Source: Plasmodium brasilianum (taxonomy: Eukaryota > Apicomplexa > Aconoidasida > Haemosporida > Plasmodiidae). Taken from it: a stretch of 64,000 nt of DNA. Both the position numbers and the translations under genes were made by a program. Below are positions 24,001 through 36,300 of this stretch, piece after piece. The stretch covers positions 1,915,501 to 1,979,500 of the forward strand of contig NC_090124.1 of the NCBI RefSeq assembly GCF_023973825.1. Direction: 5' to 3'. Numbering within the stretch: position 1 is the stretch's first letter; each line of letters starts with the position of its first letter. The notes under the pieces are model-generated. The model saw only the letters and a list, made by a program, of their open reading frames with translations, did not search any database and was not told where the DNA came from.

Positions 24001-27000
24001 CAAACAATGTCGCAGTGTTTGTAGGTAATACATTTGTTGAGGTTGTACCAGGTACCATACCTCCCCCCGCTACTAACGATGCTGCATTGAGAAAGCCTGA
24101 GTGGTTCGTTCCAGCCCCGGTTAGATACGTCTTCGTACCTATATCAATACCTGATTCCCCGTATGGACGAGTAGATATAATGGACGTATCAAAACTTGCT
24201 AAATCAGAAAAGGATTTATCAAAAACCTTTTGTGATAAAATGTACGGCTCAAAAGGAATATTTCTTTGCTTGAATACTTGCTCTATTTGTTGAATGTGTG
24301 CATTGTTAAGATTAATTTCATTTTGAATGGTAAAAATATGATCTTGTATATTTTTAGTTTTATGAATATAATAATTATATCTTCTTTTAAAAATGGCATT
24401 TTCTTGCCTGTTCATAAAAATTTCGAGCTTGACATCTTCTTCCAATATATCTTCTTTTTCATATTTTTTATCCCTAATTTTTTTTAAAATAAAATTGTTT
24501 ATTAGATTATAAAAAATATTTTGAACGATATAGTTTGTTAATAAAATTAAATGTTTGCATATATTTTTTTCCTTATCTGTTATCATTAGTTTTTTTCTAA
24601 GAAAATTTTCAAACACATCATTTGGATCGTCCTTTAAACCGGTAGGAAGTTTCGTCCTCTCTCCCTTATATCTTCCTGATCCTTCCGCTTCACCGCCTCC
24701 CCCTTCCTCATCCTGCTGCTCTCGCTCTTGTTCATGCTCCTGATCGTTTTCCCCCTCGAGCTCATCAAAGAACAAGTCGAAGTTAAAAAAAATGTCGAAG
24801 AAGATGTAGTTGCTGCTGCTGCTATCCGGTTTGCTGCTACTCTGTGCGCCACAGTTCACACTGTTCATACTTCTCTCATATTCATAATTGTCCCTCCGCA
24901 TACCTCTTCTAATCCCTTTCCGCCTAATTTCTGCATCTATTTCTTCAATTTTGTCGATATTGTTAAAAAAATACCATATTTTGCTGAGTGATAAATTGAA
25001 TTTTCTCTTAATACCTATCATGTACAGTAAAAAGTTTACACACTTCATATACGTAATGATGATTTTCAAATTAAAATAAGGAAGATCGAAATTGTTAGCG
25101 AGTTGTTGTAGTTTGTTGTTTTTAATATGTCCAAGTGATATTTGCCTATCAATATAATCCAATTTATTTTTTACATTTTGCTTTTGTTCTTTATATTTCT
25201 TCATAATTTCAATGAATATATCTGGAAATAACTCTGTCAATGTACACAAAACTGATAAAGCAGATGAGGAATTTTTAACAAAGCTAGAACATAGAATTTC
25301 TATACATATACATTTTAAGTTAAGCATATCAATAGATGGGTTATATTTCGTTTTTATTATTTCATATATTATATCCAATAAATGCATAGTTTTGTACTGC
25401 TTAACATGCTTATCCTTAGCTTCTTTCATTTTATTTTGCATATTTAGATTATGAATAAATACATTCTTAAATCTAGTGGTATTAGTCATATTCTGTGTAT
25501 CTATCAAAGAAATTAAATTATTATATTTCCTATTTTTTATTTTAAATAATCTGTTCTCATCTTCTAATTTATATTCATTATTTTCCTTCAGCTCTGCCTT
25601 CAATTTTTCGACATTTACTGAGGAGGGGGTAGTAGAGACAGTATTGGCATTAGTAGTACCACCTATGCCAGTAGCAGCCACACCTGTTGTAGTACCACCG
25701 TCGTAGTGCTCTAGTAAAATATAGTCGATGAGCAAATTTTTATTTATTGGTAAGTAGTAACATAATTTATTATTGTTAACTGAGGAAAGGAATAATAAGC
25801 ACTTTTCTAGCATTTTTATGCAATTATATGGATAGAAACTTCTTTCAAATATGTTTGTCAAAAGGTATCGTGCATCTATGTTTCTTTTCCTCTCTCTTTG
25901 TAATTCTGTTTTTAAAATGATTTTTGCTCTGTTCATTATATTTTCGTTTATTGTACTCGAATCATCATCTTTCAATATGGGGATTTCATATTTTTTTTCT
26001 TTAAAAAAATCAACAGCATTTTTATTTTCGTCAAAAAACATTTTAATAGCTTCCTTGTTGTTATATGACCCATCATTATTTTTCCTCAATGATCGGAATT
26101 TTTCCTCATACGATAAAACTTGATTCACATTATATTCACTTAGCATGATACTTTTCAAATTGTCCAAAAGAGCTGATCCAAATTTATTTTTAAAAAACAA
26201 ATCCACTATGTTATATTTTGTAAATTCGCTTTTAAGAAAATTATTTTCTCTTAACAAATTTTCTGTCAATTTGTTTTCAATCAAAAGGTAGTTGATGCAA
26301 TCTTTCTCCTTCAGCATCTGTTCCAGGATGTTCTCTTCAGTACCATTTCCATTAGGTAGGTTCTTTTTTTCCACAAGGGGGGTTGTTCCTTCCGCGTTCG
26401 CTCCACTCGCTCTACCAACTGCACTCACTCCATCCGTCCCATGGTTTGGATTTGTTAGTGTATTACTAATACTAGTACTACCCAGAGCAATAGGTTGCAT
26501 AGCGTCAGACTTACAACTCACAAAAAGCTTCAACTTCGAATTGCTTTGTTCTATATCATCCAAAATCTTGTTCACCTCTTTGATGCAATTATTGTAGTCA
26601 TTCTCGATGGATAGATTTTTCCAATACGCATTATTATTACTATTATAATGTGCTGTGTACGACTTAAAAATATTTTTTTCATGCAAATGTTTTTCAACTA
26701 ACTCATTTTCTTTTATTAAGTTGGATAAATATATATTATTGGTCTGAAGATAATGCAACAGATTATTATTTTTTAAAATTTCCTTTAAGTAACTGTTCTG
26801 TTGAAATAATTTTTCTAATAAACTAATTTTAAAATTATAGAGATATGTAAAATAAAACGTCGAGGAAGCATCATCATGTTCATCTTTTCCTTTACTATAC
26901 ATATCCTTCTTACCATCTACGGAGGAGTTTGCACTAACTTTGCTCAACATATTTTTATACAATTCCCTGTCGAGCTGGAAATTTCCACTGTTGTCACTAC

Positions 27001-30000
27001 CAATACCAATACCAATTCCATCATTACTATTACTATTCCTATTACTATTCATATTACTATTCATATTACTATTACCACTATGAAAAAACTTTTCATCCAA
27101 AAAATTAATCTGCACCTTCTCATTATTTTTTGTCCTTTCATATATATGCTGCTTATTAGTAACCTTCGAAAATTCATTATATTTACCGCTTAAAGCACAA
27201 GTGAACTGGTTAAACAATTTTTTCGTTAAGTTGAATATATTCAAATTTGCAGTTAGAGGTGTTTTGAAACAAAGGACAATATTTTCAATGATTTTTAAAT
27301 CATATATATTATTACAAAGAACTGCAGCAAAGTCTAAGATGTGCACAAATACATCTGAGTAAAAATCTAAACAAATTTTCATCTTTTCATCAGCAACTAC
27401 TTTTAAATTTCTATATTTCATTAGGATAATTTTTCTCTCTTCATTAATATTATAATATTTACTTTCTTTTAAACAAAAAAATTTTTCACTCTCATTTTTT
27501 CCACCTCCACCTAACTCGTTCATTCGATCTAAATTATGATGATAAATAGTTTCGTCAAATTCCGAAAATTCTATAATTCTAGAGTGGTATCTATTTATTA
27601 CATTTTTCAATATGCACACATAATTTGTGTTCAACCGTGGGTAGTTATTACATATAATTTTTAAAAAATTCAATACATCAATAAGATATTCGCCTTTTTT
27701 TTTATAAATATAAATAATGTTATTAGACAGGGTAACCAACGAACTGTTCCCTTGGTCTACTTTCCCTATCTCGTGTGTTTCGTCTACTTGGCCACCTTCT
27801 ACTTCATCTACTTCTCCTATACCTGCTCCTTCCCCTATGTCAAGTTTGTCCACTACATCTACTACTTCGTTCACCCCTGCCATTCGACACCTAGCACATA
27901 AAACCCTTTCACTCGGGTACAACATTATATTTCTTCCTGCAGTTCCACTTTTTTTCCAATTTCTTATATGAAAGTCCTTCTTAATATGGTAGTCGATAAA
28001 GGTGTTCCACAGGTCAGTTGTTCTTGAATTCTTAATAAATGAAAAGGAAAAGGTTAAGTGAAACAAATGGAATATTAAACTTCCTATCAATGTTGAGCTA
28101 GATATTCTTTTCAAAATAGTATCATATGTTACTTTAAAAAAGCAATCTTCAAATATAGTATTAAAGATTTCCTCCCTGTTGCTTGTAAATAAACTTATAA
28201 CAAACTTCAGCAGGACGATATTTGAATCAACAGAGCTACACCTGTTGCAGTTCGTACAGACCTGACGTGCGCCAACACTCCCCCCACTATTTCCCCCGCT
28301 AGTACCGCCCACAGTGCCGCTTCCACATGAGCTCCAAAAATCGTCGGTGTGGTCTACCACTTTCATATTGTTTTTTTTCTTTCTGTTCTCATTTATTTTT
28401 GTAAATAGCAAATAATAGTAGGATATATTTTCACTTATGAAGGACGTGCTAATAGAGTATGTATTCTTTATACTCATTAAATGCTTGTACTCCTTCTGTG
28501 AACTCATGCAGTTGTATTTCCACACATCTGGTATATAAAAATGATGAAAATCCATTTTTTTTTTTTTTTTTTTTTTTTTTTCTTTTAATTCTTGTAAATA
28601 ATTTTCATCTTCTTTAACTGGTGAAGAGTTATTACTTTCCAAATTACTATTCTTCCTTTTTTCATAAACATATTTTTCAATATTTGGATGTAAGCACAAT
28701 ATTAATAACAAACTAATTTGCGTAGTTAAGGTCAAACTGGATTTATCAAAATCGTTAAGACTACAGTTACAGTTGTACCAGTACCCACTACAATCTAAAC
28801 ACCGATTCAAATAATAACTATTCTTTATATTATTATTGCACTGTTCATATAATTTGTATCGTTTATCTTTAGATTCTTCTTCCAATATATCAATGGGAGG
28901 TATACTGTTGTATACATTGTCATTTGATTTTTTTTCTTCGTCATTTATTAAAATTTTAGGTATAGAATTCACATTCGTATTGTTGCTTTGCATTAGATTA
29001 TTACTACTACTTCTACCGCTGCTCCCTTGAATATTATTATCATGGGCATTATTCTTCCCAGTCTTCTCGCTGTTTGTTTCTACATTACTGCTAAAAAGGC
29101 TACTCTGTAATGGGTTATTCAAGACAATGTTCGTACTTGCATTTGTGCATCCACCACCCCCTGTCGACCCCACAATGCTCGGTAGGAAACCTTTCTCACT
29201 CGTCAAAGGGGAAACGGAAGTAGTGGAAGAGGATAAAGATGATGCACCCACTGCCCCTGCTGCTCGTACTACCCCTACGTTCTCTTGATGCACTGTGCCA
29301 CCACTATGCGCACTAACAAAATCGGTGAGTCTGTTTTTATTCAAGTGCGTTAAGATGGTAGACGTCGGCTGGTTGGCATTCAAGGATATATCGTTTAATT
29401 CATCCATTTTGATGAAAGTAGGATCAGACATGTTTATATCTAACTTATAGTAATCATCCATTTGTGCTATAAGTTTATTATTTCTTATAGTCTTTAAATA
29501 TTGAAAAAAAAATTTTTTTTTTTTTTTTTTGCTTCTAAGAATAGCATATTGTCTAACTCCTTCACATAATAGTCTGTTGAAATGAAGTCAAAGTATTTGG
29601 ATGATACCAAATGATTTAATAACTTGAAAATTTTTGATATAATATTTGTATTCGCTTGGAATTTGGAATAATATAAAAACAATATATCAATTAAATTAAA
29701 AAGAATATTAATTTTATGTGTTTTGTAATTAAACACATATTCAATTTTATCACATATGTCATCATATTTTATTATGAATTTTATAATTTTGTCAATTTCT
29801 AAAAAAATGTTTTCAATAAAATCATTTTCTGTTAAGAGGATAAGAATATATAAAGAAAACCTATCTGCATTTATTCTTTTCTTTAAACTGCTATCCGACC
29901 TCTTTTTTGAAATGTTTATACTATCTAATGAGTTATCTGAAGAACTTAGAACATTCGATGTTTTACCCTCTTCATATTTTGGTTTTTTCAATTCATTATC

Positions 30001-30657
30001 CGTAATATTGGTCTTCCTTTCACTGTATCTACCGAATTTTGCATACTCATCATGGGTACCACTACGAGTGCTATTACGAGTAGCAGTACGGTTATTCCTA
30101 TGTCTGTGTTTCTTACTTGCGCCGACTTTTTCATTTCTGTTCAAGTACTTGAGTATTTCTAAAAAGATCATTATAATTAAATTTTCCTTTTCTATACATT
30201 CTTTAAAAATTTCACAAATATACTCCGATTTCATAACTTGGTTAACTATATTATCCTTTTCAATTTTTAAATAAACATTATTAAACAGTTCACACACATA
30301 ATATACATTTCTATTTAAAATTATTGCACATTTTATAATATCATCCATAAAACTTAATAAATTTGTATATTTGCTAGCTAAATAATTCTTCAATTCATTT
30401 TTATTTACATCCTCTTCTTCATAGGTTAAGAAATAAAATGGGTTTGAAATGAAGTCAATATTTGATTCAACAAATTCCACTAACTCATCTTGAATGTTCC
30501 TTAATTCGTTAATTGTTTTCTTCCGTTTAAAAAATTTTTTATTTTTCCTTTCTTTTTCATTAACTGCGCAATCATAGTAGATGCACAATTTTTCGTATAT
30601 TTCATAGTAAAATATGGTAGGGCGTTCTCCTTTTTTATTCTCTTCTTCATCCTTCAT
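12017..30657 (-). CDS. NUP637: Giant FG-repeat nucleoporin (probable NUP637), with one frame break
   Basis: Two frames make one gene. The N-terminal part starts at an ATG at 30657 and runs to 29494. The main frame, 29461-12017, is 5,814 codons from its first ATG and is open further upstream into the same homopolymer where the first part ends. A one-base shift at 29504-29530 joins them (about 6,200 residues). The N-terminal third is helical and Lys/Asn-rich. Residues about 1,810-2,440 of the main frame form an Asn/Ser/Thr/Gly-rich FG domain with GLFG, NLFG, SLFG and SAFG motifs, which bind transport receptors in the pore. A coiled coil follows (LDQLKVYYEELKVKTNMLNA). The C-terminal half is helical, scaffold-like, and cut by acidic and Ser/Gly inserts. 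No membrane signal is obvious. I chose the name because size and FG content fit the largest Plasmodium nucleoporin I recall. The FG nucleoporin assignment is strong; the exact name is less sure. Confidence 0.82.
20083..20255 (-). repeat. 15-bp coding repeat (Ser-Ile-Asp-Val-Ser) in the nucleoporin
   Basis: About eleven copies of CATCGATACTGCTAA (+ strand) encode DVSSI units on the minus strand, followed downstream by Asp/Glu-rich sequence. The unit is a multiple of three and keeps the frame. Confidence 0.9.
21428..21545 (-). repeat. 33-bp coding repeat (Ala/Thr-rich) in the nucleoporin
   Basis: Three to four copies of a 33-bp unit encode STATAAATTAT in frame. It is GC-richer than the surroundings and looks like a recent expansion. 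Confidence 0.88.
22130..24020 (-). other. FG-repeat domain of the nucleoporin
   Basis: On the minus strand this region encodes repeated FG dipeptides in Gly/Ser/Asn/Thr-rich linkers, for example ATLFGDKD, RGLFGNTN, GGGLFGGKY and SLFGGMRG. It is clearly less AT-rich and less Lys-rich than the flanks. In FG nucleoporins this disordered segment forms the permeability barrier. Here it lies inside the protein, not at an end. Confidence 0.9.
29504..29530 (-). other. Homopolymer frame break in the nucleoporin gene
   Basis: Nine A followed by eighteen T on the + strand (A18 then T9 on the coding strand). The upstream frame ends just after it at 29494. The downstream frame reads open from within the tract to the ATG at 29461 and on. 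Joining them needs one extra base or two fewer. An assembly or sequencing indel is the likeliest cause; a -1 slip or a small intron is possible. Confidence 0.7.
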
Positions 30658-31129
30658 CTTGTTCAGAGTTACTTGGTAGAACAATGAATGGAAGTAACGG
30701 TAACAATTCTTAAAATGCCTTAATAAGTGCAGGAAATTTTGGCAATAATTTTTTTAAAATAAAAAAGGAACCTCACCGTAAGAATATTCTGAACAACACA
30801 TTTTTCTTATTTTTTTTTAGCAGACTTTTTTTTTTTTTTTTCCCTTCTTTCTTCCTTTATTCCTTTCTCGTAACTTTGCCTTTTGCAAAAATGTGCAATG
30901 GGTGTATACGCGTGAATGCTCTTTGATATATAGACTGATTGCTCAGTTTTCGTATACCTGACTGTATGTACCTTTTTGTATACAAACGTTTACATATAAT
31001 GCATTTGATTAAATAAGAACACCACAAAACATTAGTATATACGACGAGATACGTTTATAACATAAATACAAACAAACCGATAAAAGTAAGAGTACATAAA
31101 TACAACACAGACAAATACGCACGTACATG

Positions 31130-31290
31130 TATGTACGTATGTAAGTATGTATGTACGTATGTAAGTATGTATGTACGTATGTAAGTATGTATGTATGTAA
31201 GTATGTATGTACGTATGTAAGTATGTATGTATGTATGTAAGTATGTATGTATGTAAGTATGTAAGTATGTATGTATGTATGTATATATAT
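31130..31290. repeat. GTAT/GTAC/GTAA tetranucleotide array
   Basis: TATG-TAAG-TATG-TACG units run for about 160 bases into a TA run. Open minus-strand frames here (Thr-Tyr-Ile-His) are artefacts. Confidence 0.88.
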
Positions 31291-32027
31291 ATATATATAT
31301 AACATGCGCGCATACGCAAAAATGTATAATGACAAGCCACTAAAAGGTGTATGTATATGCATATAGTTACATATATATACATATACGTACATATATAAAC
31401 TTACAAATACAATATTTGTATTTTCTCTTTATAAAAAATATATTTTTTAATAATTGACATTAAGAAAAGATGCCCGAGGTTAACAAGTAATTTTATAAGC
31501 TTAAAGCACAGCATGCGCATAAGTAATGCATTTGCTTATGTATATAGCAAACGTAAAGCTATACATATGGATTAAACATATGTACGTATGTATGTATATA
31601 TATACATATATATAATTACCAACATAAATGCATATTTTTTCTGTAAAATGCTGCTTTAAAATTTTGTTTACAGAGAAATGTAAATTAAAATATAAGGTTA
31701 AATTCTATTAAATTATATCAAATTGAATTATGCGAAAATACAAATGTGTTTATTTCTTTTTTCTGATTTGTTTTTTATCATTTATTGTTTCTTATTTATC
31801 ATTTCTTTATTTTTTTATTTTTTCAATTTTGTTCCTATATGCGTGAAGTGTATATGAACAAAATAGATATATGGTATAAGCAACTTGAAGTGCTCTTTGA
31901 CACTTGGATAGCTTTTTTTTTTTTTTTTTCTTTTAACTTGTGCGCAAATGTTACAATACAGCAACAAACGATTTCCTTTTCGCCATATGAAAAACACTAA
32001 AGCATTGTTTTATCCATACATGCATTC

Positions 32028-32082
<55 letters not shown>

Positions 32083-32671
32083 CATATGACAAGTTATAAA
32101 GAACTGTAAGCGCTGCTACATGACGATGTACATTACTTATGCCTTACTATACTTAAAGAACTTATACATGAATACACGTCAGTTAGTAAGTTTACTTTAG
32201 TATGCTTCAATAAATATGTTTGCTTACATATGCGTGCTTAAATATGTTTGCATATAGTCATGGTATCAACCTTCGGTGAAAGGAAACCCCTCTTCATTAA
32301 GCAGGAGTTTGAAAAAATAATGATAAAAATTTTTATTATTTTTTCTAAAGAAATTTATTATTATGACAAGTACATGTTTACATTATTATGTTATGAATAA
32401 ACAGAAATGTCAATTCGTTGCTAAAAAAAAAAAAAAAAAAAAAGCTTTGTTTTTTATTCTCGTTTTATACATAGGAGAAAAAATATGCTTTTTATAAAAC
32501 CATGTATGGACCAAACATAAATAGTCGTAAAAATATTTATATCTCGTCCTTCATTTTTCCTTCTTAAGGAATTACATAAAAATGGGAAGTCCAAAAATTT
32601 GCATAAACATATGTTCTTACTTTGTCATGTTTTAACATATCCACATATTATGCACAATGTGAACACATTTT

Positions 32672-32760
32672 TGTGTGTGTTCTTTTGTGCGTTCTTTTGT
32701 GCGTTCGTTTGTGCGTTCTTTTGTGCGTTCGTTTGTGCGATCTTGTGTGCGTTCTTTTAT
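32672..32760. repeat. 12-bp repeat GTGCGTTCTTTT/GTTT
   Basis: About seven copies of a 12-bp unit, which produces an apparent Cys-Ala-Phe-Phe peptide on the + strand. No other sign of coding. Confidence 0.8.
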
Positions 32761-33271
32761 ACGTTCTATGTTCTATATTTATTGCTTAAGAATGGAAAAA
32801 ATAAGCAATGATGTGTGCGTACTGTATATATTTGAATATATGTAGGTTTTGCACGAACATGTAACAACTATGCTTACATGCAGTTCAACTAAAAAAAAGG
32901 TAGAAAGTTATTACTTATAAAATATCCCGAATTTATTTATGTGGTCCTTGAAAATTTGAATAAAAATACGTTTTAAAAAAGTAACAGTAAAAAAAAGTGA
33001 ATGAGAAAAAGTAGGAAATTTTGTTATTTTGTTATACACTAATCCCAAAGTTTTGTAGTATGTTAAAAATTTTTTCCTGAAAAGAGTGAGAAGAAAATGA
33101 TCATTTATATGTTAGATATTTTATGTTATTTGTACGTGTGTGCACTGGTTGAATAGATGAAGTGTTAACATTTTTTCTTTTTTTTCTTATTTTTTTTTTT
33201 CATATTTTTTTTTTTTTCTTATTTTTTTTTTCGTATTTTTTTTTTCTTTTTCCTTTTTCCTTTTTCCTTTT

Positions 33272-35989
33272 TTAGTCGAATTTTAGTTTTCCCCCCTCTC
33301 CTCTTTCTAAACATACCGTTGAACTGGTCACATCAATGTGAAAAATGCAAGAAAGAAAAAAAAAGGTAAAAGGAAAAATAGTTTTAAAAAGTACTTGCAT
33401 TATAAAAAGAAAAGTCTGGTATTTAAAAAAAATATTATGATTTTTGATAAAGATTATAATTAAATGTTCAATGACACTTTTAAATGAATTTTCAAAGAAA
33501 GAAATTATTACAAAGAACAAGGATTTATCTACATAATATTTAATATTTTTTAAAATAAATGTAATATTAAAAAAATAAGAAATTAAAAAGGCATATTTCA
33601 ATTTCTCATTTATTTTTTCATGATAATATTTCTGGTTAAATTCGTCTGAAGAATTTGTTTTTTTTTTCATTTCGTCTTTGTCTTCTCTTTTGGATTGAAA
33701 AAAAAAATCATTCCTATTTTTAAGGAAATATTCTCTTTGACGCTTAATCTCTTCTGCTATTACACATGTAGTATTGTGTACACCCTGACTACTTATTTCA
33801 TTTTTTTCATTTTCATCAAAAAATAAAATATTTTGATAAAAATAATAGTTACTCCTTTGAAGAAAATCGTAAATATATATTATAAATATCTTATTTAAAA
33901 TGTTATCAAATATGGTAGAGGCGTCCATTCTAGTGTTGTTGTTCTCATGTCTTTCTGCTACTAAAATGAGGGGTGGTTTATCTTTTCTGTATTTATACAA
34001 TTCACATGCAGACTCTTTAATTTTCTGACTTTGGACTAAAGCTTGTATCGATTTGTAATTGTTAAAGCATATAAATTTTTGCTTACTTTTTTGATGGTTT
34101 TTTTGCTCATCTATTTGCTCGCCTATTTGATCACCCAATTGCTCACCTTTCTGTTTACTCATTTTTCTTTTTTTTTGTTCGCATTTTTTATCTTCTTCTT
34201 CATATAAATTATCAACGAAGTTAAAATGATTTTTCAACAGTATGTTTTTGCGATATACTGAACTTATTGACTCTTTTAAATTAATTTTTTCTTCATTCGG
34301 AAAGTTTTCCCCCTTCCTTCCTCTATTTTTTTTTTCCTTTTTGTTTTCATCATCAGAATTATGGAAGGCTAAAATTGCCTTGTCATCTTTGAAAAAAACA
34401 AAGTAATACATGTAACTGAATATGGAGCTATTTAAATTTACAAAATGATATTTTGAAGGTAAGCTGTCCTTAAAAAAAATTTTCTCCAAATCGTTCTTGT
34501 TACTTTTATATTCTTTGTATTTATCTATAGCAGTTTCATTTTCTAATTTTTTTTCTGAACAATTCATAAAAAGATTGCTAGCTGTCATAGAGGATACTGA
34601 CTGAGGAGTTTCCAAATAACTGTCACATGTTCTTTTATTATGTCCGTCCTTCTGTATTTCCATCCTCTCATTGTAGGAAATATTATTATTATTTTTTTCT
34701 TTTTCTGTTAAAAGTTTCTCTACATTTCTATTGTCATCATTATGGGGATCATTACAGTAGTCGTTCTTTATTTTTGTAAGAATTTCCTTGTTCAGTTTAT
34801 TTAGTAAACTAACATCGCTTTTATTCCCATCGTTATTACATTCACTTACAAATAATAAAGTATTATTTTGTTTAACTTTAATATGTATTAACGAAAGAGC
34901 AAAATAGTACATAAATATTATGTGTTTATATAAATTCGTGTCTACTGCAATATTAAATATATGCTCGTAGATACTTTTTAAATGTGTAATTTGATTGAAA
35001 AACGCAGTTATTATTTCATAAATAGTTAAGTAACTGTTTATTTTATTATTTTTTTTTTTTTTTTCCAACTCTTCTCTTACGAACGCTATGATACTAAAAT
35101 GCTTCAAAATTAAAAATTCATTTTTAATATATTCGATATTCGTTTTGCGTTTTATACTGCAATCTGTAAAATTGCCTGAATTGGTCATATTATTATGATT
35201 ACTACTCGGTAAATTGTTATCATTCGTATTACAAGCGCCTGACCTGTTCATACATTTTTTGCCATTTTTATTTTCATTCGAACTGGCAAAGCACTCTTTA
35301 TCCGCTTCCATATTGCTAAGTGGTAAATTAAAGTAATTATATATATCAGACAAGTGCTGCAAGTAAATTTTTAAAGTGTCTACATTTTCACATTTCATAA
35401 TTAACTCACATATATGTTCTCTTGTTTTTTTTATTTCTTTATTTACATTTTTTTGATAACATTTTAGGTATCTTATTAAACATTCGTTGCTCGAATTATA
35501 ATTATAATATTCACACAGGTATAATTTTATAGTGCAACATATTTTTATATATTTCATACACTCCTGCAAATTTTCCTTTTCGTTTCCTTTGTAAAGTAGT
35601 AAGGGAATTTTAAAAATTTCTCTTAAGTAATTATCATTTGGCATATGTGAATTGAAATCATATTTTAAATTATTTATATTTTTTTTATAATCATCACTTT
35701 CAAATAATTCTGAAATTTTTTCAAAATTAATGTTTATGTCATCAAATAACATTTCGTTGTCTTGTATGTTTTTTTTTATTTCTCTAGATATAATTGAAGT
35801 TTTTATAAATGTATCAGGATATTTCAAAATTAACTTTTTCATACTTTTGATGTTTTCATTTTTTTTTTTAGTTAATTCCATTTTTTTACAAGTCATAAAA
35901 TTGCTTATATCGTCCGCCTCATTTTCAATTATATTTTTCACTTCCTTTTTGTGCATTAGGTAGTCAAGTAAATCCACGTCCTCATTCAT
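33272..35989 (-). CDS. COG8: Conserved oligomeric Golgi complex subunit 8-like (Dor1 family)
   Basis: Single exon of 905 codons from the ATG at 35989. The frame is open further upstream but without another credible ATG. Residues about 45-85 (KYPDTFIKTSIISREIKKNI, then FEKISELFES) resemble the Dor1/COG8 start, where a leucine-rich helix precedes a conserved Tyr-x-Thr-Phe-Ile stretch. LREIFKIPLLLYKGNEKENL, at about residue 145, matches the L-eILEiPqLM block. The next 80 residues fit the paired helices that follow in COG8. The middle carries long Asn/Lys/Asp inserts (about 270-330 and 440-720), typical of Plasmodium. The C-terminal third is again helical (YAFLISYFFNITFILKNIKY). COG8 joins lobe B of the COG tether for intra-Golgi retrograde vesicles. 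The call rests on pattern, not a search; another tether subunit is the main alternative. Confidence 0.6.
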   Translation of the reverse strand: MNEDVDLLDYLMHKKEVKNIIENEADDISNFMTCKKMELTKKKNENIKSMKKLILKYPDTFIKTSIISREIKKNIQDNEMLFDDININFEKISELFESDDYKKNINNLKYDFNSHMPNDNYLREIFKIPLLLYKGNEKENLQECMKYIKICCTIKLYLCEYYNYNSSNECLIRYLKCYQKNVNKEIKKTREHICELIMKCENVDTLKIYLQHLSDIYNYFNLPLSNMEADKECFASSNENKNGKKCMNRSGACNTNDNNLPSSNHNNMTNSGNFTDCSIKRKTNIEYIKNEFLILKHFSIIAFVREELEKKKKNNKINSYLTIYEIITAFFNQITHLKSIYEHIFNIAVDTNLYKHIIFMYYFALSLIHIKVKQNNTLLFVSECNNDGNKSDVSLLNKLNKEILTKIKNDYCNDPHNDDNRNVEKLLTEKEKNNNNISYNERMEIQKDGHNKRTCDSYLETPQSVSSMTASNLFMNCSEKKLENETAIDKYKEYKSNKNDLEKIFFKDSLPSKYHFVNLNSSIFSYMYYFVFFKDDKAILAFHNSDDENKKEKKNRGRKGENFPNEEKINLKESISSVYRKNILLKNHFNFVDNLYEEEDKKCEQKKRKMSKQKGEQLGDQIGEQIDEQKNHQKSKQKFICFNNYKSIQALVQSQKIKESACELYKYRKDKPPLILVAERHENNNTRMDASTIFDNILNKIFIIYIYDFLQRSNYYFYQNILFFDENEKNEISSQGVHNTTCVIAEEIKRQREYFLKNRNDFFFQSKREDKDEMKKKTNSSDEFNQKYYHEKINEKLKYAFLISYFFNITFILKNIKYYVDKSLFFVIISFFENSFKSVIEHLIIIFIKNHNIFFKYQTFLFIMQVLFKTIFPFTFFFLSCIFHIDVTSSTVCLERGEGGKLKFD

Positions 35990-36104
35990 TGCTACAATCG
36001 TGTCAACGAAGCAGCTAAATCGGGGGATTGCAAACAAAACAAGGGAAAAACGAGGGGAAAACAAGGGGAAAACAAGGGGATGGGTTTGTTTGCATATATA
36101 TTTA

Positions 36105-36300
36105 CGTAAGAGTTTTATGCAAGTAAGAGTTTTATGCAAGTAAGAGTTTTATGTACGTAAGTATTATATGTACGTATGAGTTTTATGCACGTAAGTATTA
36201 TATTTACGTAAGTTTTATATTTACGTAAGAGTTTTATGCAAGTAAGAGTTTTATGTACGTAAGTATTATATGTACTTAAGTATTATACGCACGTGAGTAT
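36105..36300. repeat. GTAAGAGTTTTATG degenerate tandem repeat
   Basis: About ten imperfect 16-17-bp copies alternate AAGAGTTTTATGCAAGT with AAGTATTATATGTACGT. It starts just upstream of the COG8-like ATG and could lie in its 5' UTR. Confidence 0.8.

Larger units (their letters stand above)
30658..33271. other. Intergenic region upstream of the nucleoporin
   Basis: It lies between two minus-strand genes, so it holds the nucleoporin promoter and the 3' end of the COG8-like gene. Contents: an ATG-less open stretch in the nucleoporin frame up to about 30758; a GTAY-type tetranucleotide array (31130-31290); TA runs (31281-31300, 32034-32085); a 12-bp GTGCGTTCTTTT repeat (32672-32760); poly-A and poly-T tracts. 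A frame in 32599-32811 is explained by the 12-bp repeat. No gene is called. Confidence 0.7.
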
